A stretch of 64,000 nucleotides of DNA, from assembly GCA_964353175.1 (NCBI GenBank), contig CAYGUX010000006.1:1-64000 (forward strand). Reading direction: 5' to 3'. How positions within the stretch are numbered: position 1 is the first letter of the stretch; every line of letters starts with the position of its first letter. Below are positions 8,609 to 17,617 of this stretch, in pieces. The notes under the pieces were generated by a model that ran no database searches, was not told where the DNA came from, and was given only the letters and a program-made list of their open reading frames with translations. The position numbers and the translations under genes were made by a program. This stretch comes from JAIYCX01 sp964353175. GTDB lineage: Bacteria; Bdellovibrionota_C; UBA2361; SZUA-149; DAOLCO01.

Positions 8609-9331
8609 GTGTATAATTTAAGTGTAGCCTCGAAGGTTCTAAGATACGCGGCGGTAAGTTTGTCCTTATTGGTTTGTAGTAATAGTTACGCTTCGAGCAT
8701 AGAGTTAAATGGTAGTCCCTTTTATGGAGCGTTCTCAACGTATGCAAGTTTAGATAAGAGTACTCCGTATCTAGATAGATACTTTTTCACATATGGTACG
8801 AGTGATTTAACTAGAAATTTAGATGTGAATGGAACGGTTGCTACCTTAACGATTACTGGAGATATGACATTCCAATCAAGAGATGCAAATGGTAATTATG
8901 TAAACACAGGTCAACATGGTGTAGGAAGTCTGTCAATTACTTATGACCAAGTATTAGGTTTAGCTGGTGGCACTCTTGGTGCTGTAGGTAGTACTAATGG
9001 AGTGTTTAGTTACGATGGGTATGGATCAAATGCTCATACTTTGACAATGGATCTAGAAGCAAAATCAATGGCTTTACCGGGATATAATGCTAGTACTTTC
9101 TATTATGGTGACGATGTATTCTTATCTGGCGGCAATGTAGTTTATGATTTCGCGAGTTGGTTGAGTGGTACTAATATAATTAAAGATGGTAGTTTACTTA
9201 CCGGATATAGTGGTGGTGGAGATGTGTATCTTAGTAACTCAGCAGCCGTACCAGAACCAGCTTCAATGGCGCTCCTAGGACTTGGAGTACTTGGTGGAGC
9301 AATTAAACGAAAGAAAAAATTAGAAGTTTAA
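8609..9331 (+). CDS. PEP-CTERM sorted surface protein
   Basis: An N-terminal signal peptide ends near the YAS of VCSNSYAS. The C-terminus carries the PEP-CTERM signal: VPEPASMALLGLGVLGG followed by a basic tail IKRKKKLEV, that is, the PEP motif, a membrane helix and Lys/Arg. In PEP-CTERM proteins an exosortase cuts at this signal to sort the protein to the cell surface or matrix. The body is Gly/Ser/Tyr/Asn-rich and Cys-free apart from the signal region. GTG at 8609 is preferred over an in-frame TTG at 8600, because the AGGAG at 8595-8599 is nine bases from the GTG and touches the TTG. No exosortase gene is in the window, so it must lie elsewhere. A strong hairpin and a terminator follow. Confidence 0.85.
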   Translation: MYNLSVASKVLRYAAVSLSLLVCSNSYASSIELNGSPFYGAFSTYASLDKSTPYLDRYFFTYGTSDLTRNLDVNGTVATLTITGDMTFQSRDANGNYVNTGQHGVGSLSITYDQVLGLAGGTLGAVGSTNGVFSYDGYGSNAHTLTMDLEAKSMALPGYNASTFYYGDDVFLSGGNVVYDFASWLSGTNIIKDGSLLTGYSGGGDVYLSNSAAVPEPASMALLGLGVLGGAIKRKKKLEV

Positions 9332-9345
9332 AAAGTCATCATTTT

Positions 9346-9381
9346 TAGGATAGCTTTTAGCGTAAGTTGAAAGCTATCCTA
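9346..9381 (+). repeat. Perfect 12-bp hairpin after the PEP-CTERM gene
   Basis: TAGGATAGCTTT at 9346-9357 pairs perfectly with AAAGCTATCCTA at 9370-9381 around a 12-base loop. It lies between the stop codon and the intrinsic terminator, so it may protect the mRNA 3' end or act as a first terminator. Confidence 0.7.
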
Positions 9382-9388
9382 GAGTCTC

Positions 9389-9413
9389 AGAGTCTTCGGG
9401 CTCTTTTTTTTTT
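9389..9413 (+). terminator. Intrinsic terminator with TTCG tetraloop
   Basis: AGAGTC, loop TTCG, GGCTCT (one G-U pair) and a run of ten T residues. The closing C(UUCG)G is a classic stable tetraloop. It ends the PEP-CTERM transcript. Confidence 0.85.
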
Positions 9414-9439
9414 ACTTTAGATTGAATGATTCGTGTCGT

Positions 9440-10246
9440 TTATCCCAGAGGTGGTAGTAGCTTTAAGGCGAAGGCAGGTTGTTGATTGGCTTGACCCAGT
9501 ATGGCTATTCCAGCTTGCTGTAAAATTCTTCCTCGCGCTAGGTCTGCAGCTTCCTTCGCAATATCTGCATCTCTAATTGAACTTTCAGCGCCGAGAAAGT
9601 TTTCTCTCATGCTAGTAAGATTGTTCAATGCAAATTCGAGACGACTAGCATTATACATCTGAGAGTTTGAGACAGTTTGGATCGCATCCTTAACTACGTC
9701 AGGAGTCATGTACCCTGGACCATCTAACTTCAAGCCCAGTGAGTCTGTGTCCATGGCAAAGTCTTCTAGGATAATCTGGGAGTCTTTCCCTGAATTATGA
9801 CCAACCTGAATTGAAATGCTTTGGTTATTGGAAAGAACAGTAATCCCGTTGAATTTAGAAACTTGAATTATTCGATTAATCTCTGAACCTAGAGCTCTAT
9901 ACTCGTTGTATAGAGGAGAGACTTGAGATGAGCTGAGTGTGCCATTCATTTTTTGAGTAGCAAGCTCCCCCATTCTCGTTAGAATATTGCTGATTTGAGA
10001 TAATGCATTCTCTGCTACTGAGACCAAGGATAAGCCGTCGTTGGTATTTCTAATTGCTACGTTAGCAATTCTTGCGTCAGATCTAAGATTATCAGCGATG
10101 GAAAGTCCAGCAGCATCGTCACTAGCTTTATTTATTCTTAGTCCTGAGGACAGTCTAGTGTATGTACCTTCAAGGCTCAGAGTTGACCTTCTGAGCTGTT
10201 CTTGCGCTCGAAGAGAAGGTATGTTGGTGAATATCGTTATCGGCAT
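9440..10246 (-). CDS. Flagellin (short type)
   Basis: This is the filament subunit, 268 residues, made almost only of the conserved D0/D1 helices. The N-terminus includes NIPSLRAQEQLRRSTLSL and TRLSSGLRINKASDDAAGLS. The C-terminus includes AESSIRDADIAKEAADLAR and ends QANQQPAFALKLLPPLG. The variable outer domains are reduced to a short middle part (about 130-190). It is exported by the flagellar type III system without a Sec signal and has no cysteine. A sigma-28-like promoter lies upstream. The glycosyltransferase gene immediately upstream on the same strand may modify it. It is the only flagellar structural gene in the window. Confidence 0.95.
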   Translation of the reverse strand: MPITIFTNIPSLRAQEQLRRSTLSLEGTYTRLSSGLRINKASDDAAGLSIADNLRSDARIANVAIRNTNDGLSLVSVAENALSQISNILTRMGELATQKMNGTLSSSQVSPLYNEYRALGSEINRIIQVSKFNGITVLSNNQSISIQVGHNSGKDSQIILEDFAMDTDSLGLKLDGPGYMTPDVVKDAIQTVSNSQMYNASRLEFALNNLTSMRENFLGAESSIRDADIAKEAADLARGRILQQAGIAILGQANQQPAFALKLLPPLG

Positions 10247-10299
10247 TACTCTAAATATTCCCTATGGCCGTGATTATAATTTAAGTTCCTATAACTTTA

Positions 10300-10324
10300 T
10301 ATCGGTTAAGTCCTTAATAATCTA
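10300..10324 (-). promoter_or_regulatory. Sigma-28-like promoter of the flagellin gene
   Basis: Read on the minus strand, TAGA at 10324-10321 is separated by exactly 15 bases from CCGATA at 10305-10300. The sigma-28 consensus is TAAA-N15-GCCGATAA. It lies about 55 bases upstream of the flagellin ATG. An FlgM homologue at 41.8-42.1 kb supports sigma-28 control in this organism. Confidence 0.5.
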
Positions 10325-10420
10325 AAGGGTTTACGCGTACTCATGGCCTATAACACTGACCGTTTCACTCCTTTTCTAAGGCATCTCACTATTTTGAACA
10401 ATAGACCTAAGTTGAATAGC

Positions 10421-13000
10421 TTAGCTAAGTATTTTCTTCAGATTAGTGGTGAAATTAAGCTTAGAATACTCATTCGAAATTCTTTTTTGAGAACTATCTC
10501 TAATCTTAATCCACAGGTCTTTATCTTCGTATAAGTTTGAAACATGATTAGCGAAGTTAAAGGGTGAGTCTGAGCAAAGAATATCTTCACCAATTGACCA
10601 GCCCAATTCATTTGCAATTCTTGTTGTGGCAACAAGTGGAACACCGTTACTTGCTCCATATAGAGCTTTAAGGGAAATACCCGCAGAGTAATGAGTAGGT
10701 ACAATTACTACCTTTGCATTGTTATAGATCGGGGTTAAGTCAGCGATTGGCCCTAGAAATTCAATCTGTTTATTGTTGGAATATTGTTCTAACAGTTCGG
10801 GGTAATTGGCCCCAACGAATAAAATTTTGGCGTCATTGGGTAGCCTACTTGCTAGTAGTGGAAGAGCGCTATCTATAAACCATTTTACACCATGAACATT
10901 GGCAGAACTTGGATCAGTGAGAGGGCCGACAAAAACAATATTTGACCTATCTTCAAATTCAGCAGTATCCTTACGTACCTCAAGTGGGATACTTAGTACA
11001 TGCAGCTGGTTTTCTGAAGTACTTGTTAGCTTGTCCTTATCTCTGTTCGATACAAGCACCACTTTTGAGAAGTCAGCAAATAATTTTTGCTCTTCCTTCT
11101 CAACAAACTTCCTTTGATCTTTATTTAAAACTTTACCCTCAGAAAGTATCAATTTATCTAATTCTCTTTCTGCGAAAAGAGACTCAGCATCATAAATAAT
11201 TTTGCCCATTACCTTTAGTCCACGACCTTTGAGAGCTCTATTCCAGACTTCCAAGTTATGAGGTCTGGAGATCCATATAAAATCATAAAATGTTTGCCGC
11301 TCAATTAAGAACTTCAAGAGATTCTCTTCACCTGAATTGGAGATTATCTCAGTTTTCTCAGCAAGAACACTTTGAATCTTGTACCAAGGCAGGTCAGTTT
11401 TTTTAATAGGGTAGTATGTGACGTCAAAGTTAAGTTCATTTAGTGATTCAAGAATAGACTTTGTACGTGGTAGGCCAGTGCCCAAGGTGTCCATTGGTAT
11501 ATCGTCATCTATAACAAGGATACGCCTTCTTTTATCAAATTGGCTTCTACCTGCTCTTAGCACTGCTTCGACAGTATTGGGGTACATTGGAAGTGTATTT
11601 TTATGGATTTTGCAAAACAGTTTTCTCTGTTCAATTTGAAGCTTAGATGCTTCAAGTGTTGATGAGCTACCATGTTCCGCATGGAAAACTACAATTTTTG
11701 GATCAAATATGACTTTGTACCCAGCCTTACTAAGCATGATCTGTAAATCCACTTCTTCGAAATATGCTGGTTCGTAGCGTGGATCAAATCCACCTGCAGC
11801 ATTGAATACTTCTGTTTTGAGCATCAGAAATGTACCTGAACAGAAGTCAACCTCTCTAGTAAAGAGGTATTTAGGATCCCAAGGATTTTGGCCTACTCCG
11901 TATCCATAACACCCCCCATTAGATAGAATACTACAGCCAGCCTCTTGAAGTAAGCCATCAGCTCTAATAACTCTTCCACCGACAGCTCCAATAAGCTTAT
12001 CCTTAGAGAATGCATTTACCGCGTGTTCAATAGCACCGGGGGTTATTTGTGCATCATTGTTTAGTAGTAGGGTGTATTGTCCTGTGCAGAGGTTTAAATT
12101 TTGGTTAATGCTTTTTACGAAGTGTAAATTTTCTTTGTTTCTAATTACGGTAGCCCCATCGATTCTATCTAATAGCTCATGTGTGTCATCGGTGGAATCG
12201 TTATCTATGATTATTAGGTTGAATTTTTTATAGTTGCTTTGAGATAGAGACTGTAAACAATCTAGTGTATATTCTGCTTTATTGTGAAGGACAATAATAA
12301 TGCTTACGATAGGTTTACCCTCCTGTTCGAAGCTAATTCTGTTTTCTAAAGAGAGGAAGCTTTTTAATCGATGAACCGCATTGATTTGTGAAATTTCTTT
12401 TAGCAGCTCCTTTCTATTCGCCTTTGCCTCAGCTTTTGTTTCTGCTTTAGCTAAAGTTTTAGAGTTCGTATATTCCGAGGGGACTTCTTCTTCCCTATCC
12501 ATGCGTGGTCCCCATGAAGCATCATGGGATTGATCGCGGTTTCGCCCAGGCTCGGGGAAGAATTGATCTGCTGAATTTTGTATAAATGTTTCTGGAAGTG
12601 ATAGTGCCCCAGCGACAGTTAGTCCGTGGGAGAGAGTCGCAATAAAATGCACATCATCGAGAATCATTGATCGTTCTTTGAAAGTTAGAACAGCTACAAA
12701 GCCACAATAGAAACTATCTTGTCGATCAGGGAAGTCAATTAGTTTTCCAGGTCTTTCAGTTCTTCTGGCTAACGAAAGTTCGGAACCAGGTATCGCGAAT
12801 TGAAGCGCAATCATGGGTGTCTCCACGCACAACAACCAACCCGATATCGTAAGCAAGGCTTGACCTTGCCGATCATATCGAAGTGTTGATTGTTCAATCT
12901 CTCCTTCAAAGAGTGAAAAGTTTTCCTTACTTTCATTCTGGGAGTCTTCAGAGAAATTGTCAGTCAGTATGTTAGAAGTATTGTCTTCCTCTTCTTTCAT
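10421..13000 (-). CDS. Two-domain glycosyltransferase (GT2 plus GT4-like)
   Basis: The protein has 859 residues. Residues 1-200 are an acidic and low-complexity N-terminal region with a small beta domain. Residues about 230-440 are a GT-A family 2 glycosyltransferase: VSIIIVLHNKAEYTLDCL, IIIDNDSTDDT, LLLNNDAQITPG, and FEEVDL as the acidic catalytic motif. Residues about 490-859 form a GT-B, GT4-like domain with VVLVSNRD, NIVFVGPL and a C-terminal GISLKALYGASNGVPLVAT. Such fusions make or transfer glycans in the cytoplasm. Its gene lies 174 bases upstream of flagellin on the same strand, so flagellin glycosylation is a reasonable guess. The flagellin promoter in the gap means they need not be one operon. 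Confidence 0.85.
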   Translation of the reverse strand: MKEEEDNTSNILTDNFSEDSQNESKENFSLFEGEIEQSTLRYDRQGQALLTISGWLLCVETPMIALQFAIPGSELSLARRTERPGKLIDFPDRQDSFYCGFVAVLTFKERSMILDDVHFIATLSHGLTVAGALSLPETFIQNSADQFFPEPGRNRDQSHDASWGPRMDREEEVPSEYTNSKTLAKAETKAEAKANRKELLKEISQINAVHRLKSFLSLENRISFEQEGKPIVSIIIVLHNKAEYTLDCLQSLSQSNYKKFNLIIIDNDSTDDTHELLDRIDGATVIRNKENLHFVKSINQNLNLCTGQYTLLLNNDAQITPGAIEHAVNAFSKDKLIGAVGGRVIRADGLLQEAGCSILSNGGCYGYGVGQNPWDPKYLFTREVDFCSGTFLMLKTEVFNAAGGFDPRYEPAYFEEVDLQIMLSKAGYKVIFDPKIVVFHAEHGSSSTLEASKLQIEQRKLFCKIHKNTLPMYPNTVEAVLRAGRSQFDKRRRILVIDDDIPMDTLGTGLPRTKSILESLNELNFDVTYYPIKKTDLPWYKIQSVLAEKTEIISNSGEENLLKFLIERQTFYDFIWISRPHNLEVWNRALKGRGLKVMGKIIYDAESLFAERELDKLILSEGKVLNKDQRKFVEKEEQKLFADFSKVVLVSNRDKDKLTSTSENQLHVLSIPLEVRKDTAEFEDRSNIVFVGPLTDPSSANVHGVKWFIDSALPLLASRLPNDAKILFVGANYPELLEQYSNNKQIEFLGPIADLTPIYNNAKVVIVPTHYSAGISLKALYGASNGVPLVATTRIANELGWSIGEDILCSDSPFNFANHVSNLYEDKDLWIKIRDSSQKRISNEYSKLNFTTNLKKILS

Positions 13001-13229
13001 CTGTTAATAGCTATCCATACGTATCTAAATGTAATTCACCTAGTATTAGGATGCATAATTCTAAGAATAGGCCCAAAAACTTAATGGTCATGTAATCAGT
13101 GTGTTAATATGGTTTTTTATGGGGGAAGTAATCCCATAGCTTAGCCCGTAGAATTCACTAGTTGTTTGCTCGAGAATATTGATTTAGGTCGATTTTATTT
13201 TTTCACTGGCTAATGGCATAAGCTCAGGC

Positions 13230-14597
13230 ATGAAAAAAGTAATAATCATCGGTGGTGGCCTTAGTGGCTCAGAAGCGGCGTATCAGTGTGTAAAGAGAGG
13301 CATCGCGGTTGAACTTTACGAAATGCGACCTAAGGTCATGACTAAAGCTCATAAGACAAGTTCTTTGTCCGAGCTAGTTTGTTCCAATTCATTTAGAGGA
13401 AAAGATTTAACCAATGCTGTTGGCCTGTTAAAAGAGGAACTTAAGTTGTGGGACTCTATTATAATGCGTAGTGCTTTAAAGGCAGAAGTCCCAGCTGGTG
13501 GAGCATTGGCAGTTGATAGAGAACGATTTAGTGAGAACGTAGATAAGGAGATTAGAGAACATCCTTTAGTGACAATTTTTGAACAAGAGTTAAGCGAAGT
13601 ACCGCTTCCTGATTCTGATACCGCGGTAATAATTGCAACAGGCCCATTAACATCAAAGCCATTATCTGAAGCGATAATGGCATTTACTGGGAATTCACAT
13701 TTATCTTTTTTCGATGCAATCAGCCCTATCATTTTATACGATTCAATCGATCAGAGTGTTATTTTCAGGCAATCAAGATACGACAAGGGGGAAGGTGCAG
13801 ATTACTTAAATATTCCATTAACAAAGGACGAATATTTAAAGTTCATCGATGATGTGACTAAGGCTGAGAAGTTTGGTGGCCATGAGGAAGTTGAATCTGA
13901 TATGATAAGTGATTTAAGGCCGTTTGAAGGTTGTATGCCGATAGAAGATATGGCGGAAAGAGGCATTGATACGTTACGTCATGGCCCCTTAAAACCTATG
14001 GGTTTAACTGATCCACGGGATGGTAGAAGACCTTATGCGGTGATTCAATTAAGGCAAGATAACTTAGAAGGTACTCTTTGGAGTATGGTCGGATTTCAAA
14101 CTAGGATGAAACACCCAGAGCAGATGCGGGTGTTTAAAACTATCCCAGGATTACAACATGCTGAATTTGTAAGGTTGGGATCTGTTCATAGAAATACATT
14201 TATAGATTCACCAAAATGTTTAAATTCAACAATGCAGTATCGAAAGTTACCAGGCTTATTTTTTGCTGGCCAGCTTACTGGTACTGAGGGTTATGTTGAA
14301 TCTACGGCAGGAGGTTTGCTTGCTGGCGTGAATGCGTTTCTTCATTTATCGGAAAGAGAATTATTACAGCCTCCAACTAACACCGCCTTAGGTGGACTGA
14401 TAAATTATATTAGCGATCCATCTAGGGAATATTTCCAACCAATGAATATTAGTTTTGGATTAATTCCAGCCTATTCAACAGAGCGTCGGGCGGATGGAAA
14501 ACAGGTTGATAAAAAGGAGAGACGTAGGGAGGTTTCAATGGAGGCTTTGAGAGTAACTAAAGAATTGGCCGCTAGCGTAGATCAACAGACTAAGTAG
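13230..14597 (+). CDS. trmFO: Methylenetetrahydrofolate-tRNA-(uracil-54-C5) methyltransferase TrmFO
   Basis: TrmFO makes 5-methyluridine at position 54 of tRNA using methylenetetrahydrofolate and FAD. The protein has 455 residues, close to the family's usual 435-470. It opens with a dinucleotide-binding GGGLSGSEAA (8-17), the family mark YEMRP (30-34), and CSNSFRG (51-57), whose Cys corresponds to a functional cysteine. A second conserved Cys is at 235 in EGCMPIEDMAERG. STAGGLLAGVNA near the C-terminus completes the FAD site. TrmFO occurs in many Gram-positive and deltaproteobacterial-type genomes in place of SAM-dependent TrmA. The gene begins with ATG and has no strong Shine-Dalgarno sequence. 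Confidence 0.97.
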   Translation: MKKVIIIGGGLSGSEAAYQCVKRGIAVELYEMRPKVMTKAHKTSSLSELVCSNSFRGKDLTNAVGLLKEELKLWDSIIMRSALKAEVPAGGALAVDRERFSENVDKEIREHPLVTIFEQELSEVPLPDSDTAVIIATGPLTSKPLSEAIMAFTGNSHLSFFDAISPIILYDSIDQSVIFRQSRYDKGEGADYLNIPLTKDEYLKFIDDVTKAEKFGGHEEVESDMISDLRPFEGCMPIEDMAERGIDTLRHGPLKPMGLTDPRDGRRPYAVIQLRQDNLEGTLWSMVGFQTRMKHPEQMRVFKTIPGLQHAEFVRLGSVHRNTFIDSPKCLNSTMQYRKLPGLFFAGQLTGTEGYVESTAGGLLAGVNAFLHLSERELLQPPTNTALGGLINYISDPSREYFQPMNISFGLIPAYSTERRADGKQVDKKERRREVSMEALRVTKELAASVDQQTK

Positions 14598-14763
14598 GGA
14601 GACTTTCCTGCCCATAAGGATAAGCTAGTTAAATCATCCGAAATTAGTACTTTTTTCTACTTAACTCGCGACTAAACTTAAACATTTATCTTTGCACTCA
14701 AAAACGCTACTATCCCCTAGTCAATAAAATTGAAAAAACTATAAGCATTTAAAACTAGTATCT

Positions 14764-15477
14764 ATGAATCAAAGAATAACTATAACCTGTTTAATTCTAT
14801 CCACTTTGTCAGCTTGTTCAGCCGGTCTTGAGGGTAAGATGAATAAACAATTTTCTGAATTCAGAAGTATTCAAGCTGAGCAGACAAGCACTATAAGCGA
14901 ATTACGCGAAGATGTCCGAAATCTCACAGGACGTCTTGATGAGATTCAGCACAATACTCAAGGTAGAACTGAACGGTTAGAAAAATCTATTCAACAACTT
15001 GGCAATCGAGTACCACCTCCAAGTGGAGTACCCGAGGATTTGTTTAATCAGGACGAACAGTCGATTTCAAGATTGACTGGTTCGGGAGCAGATATTTTCC
15101 GGCGTGCACTACAGAATTTAAGAGGTGGTGAATATGATTTAGCGCATGATGGTTTTCAAAACTTTGTAAGAGAAAATCCAGGAACCGCATATACTGATAA
15201 TGCACTTTTCTGGAGTGCCATATCAAGTATGAAGCTTGGACAAAATGATCAGGCAATTATTGAATTTACTGATGCGTATCAAAAGTATCCGGCGGAGGAT
15301 ATGGTTGCACCAGCACTATACTATATGGCAGAAACTCTATTCACCATTGGAGCTGCGAATGATGGAGTACTAACATTTCAAAAATTAGTAGATGAACACC
15401 CTAAGTCAGAATATGCCACCAAGGCTAGGTCACGGCTAAGTACTTCCTCTAGTTCTAATAGTAGTAAGAGGAAATAG
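14764..15477 (+). CDS. CpoB/YbgF-like TPR lipoprotein
   Basis: The N-terminus is a lipoprotein signal with the lipobox LSAC (acylated Cys 18). A coiled coil follows (about 25-85, with FRSIQAEQTSTISELREDV), then TPR repeats from about 110 to 225 (DIFRRALQNLRGGEYDLAHDG; DNALFWSAISSMKLGQNDQA). This is the arrangement of CpoB/YbgF, which in other bacteria works with Tol-Pal and coordinates outer-membrane constriction with peptidoglycan synthesis. No tol or pal gene is in the window, so the partner genes lie elsewhere. The C-terminus is a short Ser/Lys tail. At 237 residues it is slightly shorter than the E. coli protein. Confidence 0.8.
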   Translation: MNQRITITCLILSTLSACSAGLEGKMNKQFSEFRSIQAEQTSTISELREDVRNLTGRLDEIQHNTQGRTERLEKSIQQLGNRVPPPSGVPEDLFNQDEQSISRLTGSGADIFRRALQNLRGGEYDLAHDGFQNFVRENPGTAYTDNALFWSAISSMKLGQNDQAIIEFTDAYQKYPAEDMVAPALYYMAETLFTIGAANDGVLTFQKLVDEHPKSEYATKARSRLSTSSSSNSSKRK

Positions 15478-15498
15478 ATAATCTATTTACATCCAACA

Positions 15499-16437
15499 TT
15501 GAAAATTTCTATTACTAGATCTGGTTCAAATCGAATCGACAGTACCAAGCCAGTTAGTATAGCCTTAGGGAATTTTGATGGATTGCATCGAGGGCATCAA
15601 ATTCTGTTTAATGCTCTTAAAGTAAATACGGATTGTGAATCAGTAGTACTCAGCCTTTACCCCCATCCGAGATCAGTATTAAGCAGTAATCCTAAGGAGA
15701 ATAATTTTTATAAATTAATTACTCCCCTGAGGGCTAGAGCTAGAATGTTAGAACAATTTGGTATCGATAGACTTCATTTAGTGCGATTTACTAAGTCGCT
15801 TTCAAAAATAGGAGCGGAAGAGTTTTTAAATCGATATATTTTTGAAGTATTTCAGCCCAAGAAAATAGTAGTTGGTTTCGATTGGAAGTTTGGAAAAGAT
15901 AGAGGAGGTAGCGTTTCATTCTTGAAAGAAAGGGCAGAGCTACGAAATATTGAAGTTCAAGTTATTGAAGAAGTTCAATTTCAAGGTCGAAAAATTGGAG
16001 CTTCAATGGTGAGAGAAGAGTTAAAGCAAGCAGGAGTTAAAGAGCTATGTAACTTATTAGATCAACCCTTTTCACTGTACGGTAGAGTAATTAGGGGAGA
16101 TAGAAGAGGACATCAATTGGGATTCCCCACAGCAAATCTTTTAGTACATAGACAATTGTATCCGAAGTTAGGAGTTTATGTTAGTAAGACGACTTTAAGG
16201 GGAGTGGAGTATCCGTCTATAACTAATATCGGACAGCGCCCTACTTTTGATGGTGGCACTCACGTAAAAGTGGAAACTCATATTTTAAATTTTGACCAAG
16301 ATATTTATGGAGAGGAATTAAAAGTTTCTTTAGTCGATTTTCTTAGGCCTGAGATGAAATTCTCAGGAGTTGAAAGCCTTAAAACTCAGATTGTTAAAGA
16401 TGTCCAAAGCGCGAAAGAAGTTTTAGGGCAGAAATGA
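15499..16437 (+). CDS. ribF: Bifunctional riboflavin kinase / FMN adenylyltransferase
   Basis: RibF phosphorylates riboflavin to FMN and adenylates FMN to FAD. The N-terminal adenylyltransferase carries GNFDGLHRGHQ (residues 23-33), and MVREELKQAG lies near its end. The C-terminal flavokinase carries GDRRGHQLGFPTANL, which holds the metal-binding PTAN motif, and NIGQRPTFDGG. The 312-residue length is typical. The start is TTG at 15499. The stop overlaps the start of the rluD-family gene by four bases (ATGA), so the two are translationally coupled. It provides cofactor for TrmFO and the electron transfer flavoprotein encoded nearby. Confidence 0.95.
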   Translation: MKISITRSGSNRIDSTKPVSIALGNFDGLHRGHQILFNALKVNTDCESVVLSLYPHPRSVLSSNPKENNFYKLITPLRARARMLEQFGIDRLHLVRFTKSLSKIGAEEFLNRYIFEVFQPKKIVVGFDWKFGKDRGGSVSFLKERAELRNIEVQVIEEVQFQGRKIGASMVREELKQAGVKELCNLLDQPFSLYGRVIRGDRRGHQLGFPTANLLVHRQLYPKLGVYVSKTTLRGVEYPSITNIGQRPTFDGGTHVKVETHILNFDQDIYGEELKVSLVDFLRPEMKFSGVESLKTQIVKDVQSAKEVLGQK

Positions 16438-17384
16438 CCACTAAATATACATTTACCCTCCCTATGGAGTTCAGTGGAGAGAGACTTGATATATCTATTA
16501 CAAGATTTGTTCAGGCTAATTATGATCAAGAAACAACTAGAGAGCGAATAAGAGATTCTATTGTTGGTGGAAAATTAATTTTAAATCGAAGGCCAATAAC
16601 CAAGGCTGGATATAAAGTTAAAGGCGAAGAAGAAATAGAATTAACGCTATCAACTAAAGTAAGTGAGCTTATTCCAGATGATAGTGTCGAATTCGAAATC
16701 GTATTTGAAGATGATTCTATAATGGTCATAAACAAACCAGTGGGCCTTGTAGTTCATCCTGGAGCGGGAGTTAAGGAAAGCACTTTAGTTCATGGGATAC
16801 TTAGTAAGCTGTCTTTAGATGAGGATGATGAACGTGAAAGGCCAGGGATTGTACATCGTTTAGACAAAGGGACTTCTGGTCTAATGGTTGTAGCTAAAAC
16901 AACTAAAGCGAAGTTAAAACTTCAGAAACAATTTAAACCGCCAAGAACAATCCATAGAAATTATCTTTGTATCGTCAAAGGGATGATACAGATACGACGA
17001 GGAGTTATTTTTGAGAATGGAGTTGGTAGCGTTAGTGCGCCCTTAGCGAGATCGGATCGGAATAGAACGACTTTTGCAACTAATTTCGAGGGGGGCAAGG
17101 ATGCCGTTACGCATTTTAAAATAGAAAAAACAAGCTCTACTTATCATTTAATGAAGTGTTCATTGGAAACTGGAAGAACGCATCAAATTCGGGCTCACAT
17201 GAAATATGTGGGTTTACCGATCGTGGGAGATGTTATTTATGGCGGAGAAAAGAAGGGGAGTTGGCCATTGCTACACGCGAAACAATTGAGTTTTATTCAC
17301 CCTGTCAGTGGGTTGAGGGTGAGCTTTGAGGTTGAAGTACCAGCTAATTTTAAACTTATACAAAAAGAAATTTTTGATTCTTAG
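16434..17384 (+). CDS. RluD-family 23S rRNA pseudouridine synthase
   Basis: The protein has 316 residues: an N-terminal S4 RNA-binding domain (about 14-80, RLDISITRFV) followed by the catalytic domain with HRLDKGTSGLMVVAKT, which holds the catalytic Asp, and GRTHQIRAHMKYVGLPIVGD. RluD modifies three uridines in helix 69 of 23S rRNA. The RluC/RluD/RluA branch is clear, but the exact target cannot be proved from sequence. It overlaps ribF by four bases. A MITE-like element lies 35 bases downstream. Confidence 0.9.
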   Translation: MTTKYTFTLPMEFSGERLDISITRFVQANYDQETTRERIRDSIVGGKLILNRRPITKAGYKVKGEEEIELTLSTKVSELIPDDSVEFEIVFEDDSIMVINKPVGLVVHPGAGVKESTLVHGILSKLSLDEDDERERPGIVHRLDKGTSGLMVVAKTTKAKLKLQKQFKPPRTIHRNYLCIVKGMIQIRRGVIFENGVGSVSAPLARSDRNRTTFATNFEGGKDAVTHFKIEKTSSTYHLMKCSLETGRTHQIRAHMKYVGLPIVGDVIYGGEKKGSWPLLHAKQLSFIHPVSGLRVSFEVEVPANFKLIQKEIFDS

Positions 17385-17418
17385 GTCTACCCGCATTATT
17401 CACGATCTTCCTAAGACC

Positions 17419-17573
17419 CTTGCTATTACCCACAAGTTTTAATTATTCGATGATTTGTCATTGCGAAGCCCTGAAAGGGCTGTGGCAATCCCATGAAGAA
17501 TGAGATCCCCACGTCGCTACGCTCCTCGGGATGACAGTTATAGGCTTTTCTTAGACTTGTGGGTAATAGCAAG
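17419..17573. mobile_element. MITE-like / REP-like palindromic element
   Basis: A perfect 18-bp inverted repeat bounds the element: CTTGCTATTACCCACAAG at 17419-17436 and its complement at 17556-17573. Inside are two further imperfect palindromes. The first is GTCATTGCGAAGCCCT...AGGGCTGTGGCAATCCC at 17457-17492. The second, 17504-17535, runs GATCCCCACG...CCTCGGGATGAC. The inner palindromes resemble a dispersed repeat found in other AT-rich proteobacteria, as far as I recall. It lies in the gap between convergent genes and has no coding capacity. No second copy occurs in this window. Confidence 0.7.
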
Positions 17574-17617
17574 CCTAAGAGCCAGTAGATGACTATGGGC
17601 AAAGATTTTGAAACAAT

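Noticed and set aside
10343..10534. 63-codon plus-strand frame
   Set aside because: It overlaps the 3' end of the glycosyltransferase gene on the other strand and has no ribosome binding site.
15500..15545. GGTTCAAATCG-like string suggesting a tRNA T-arm
   Set aside because: It lies inside the ribF coding sequence; no acceptor stem or anticodon arm can be drawn around it. I found no tRNA or rRNA gene in the window.
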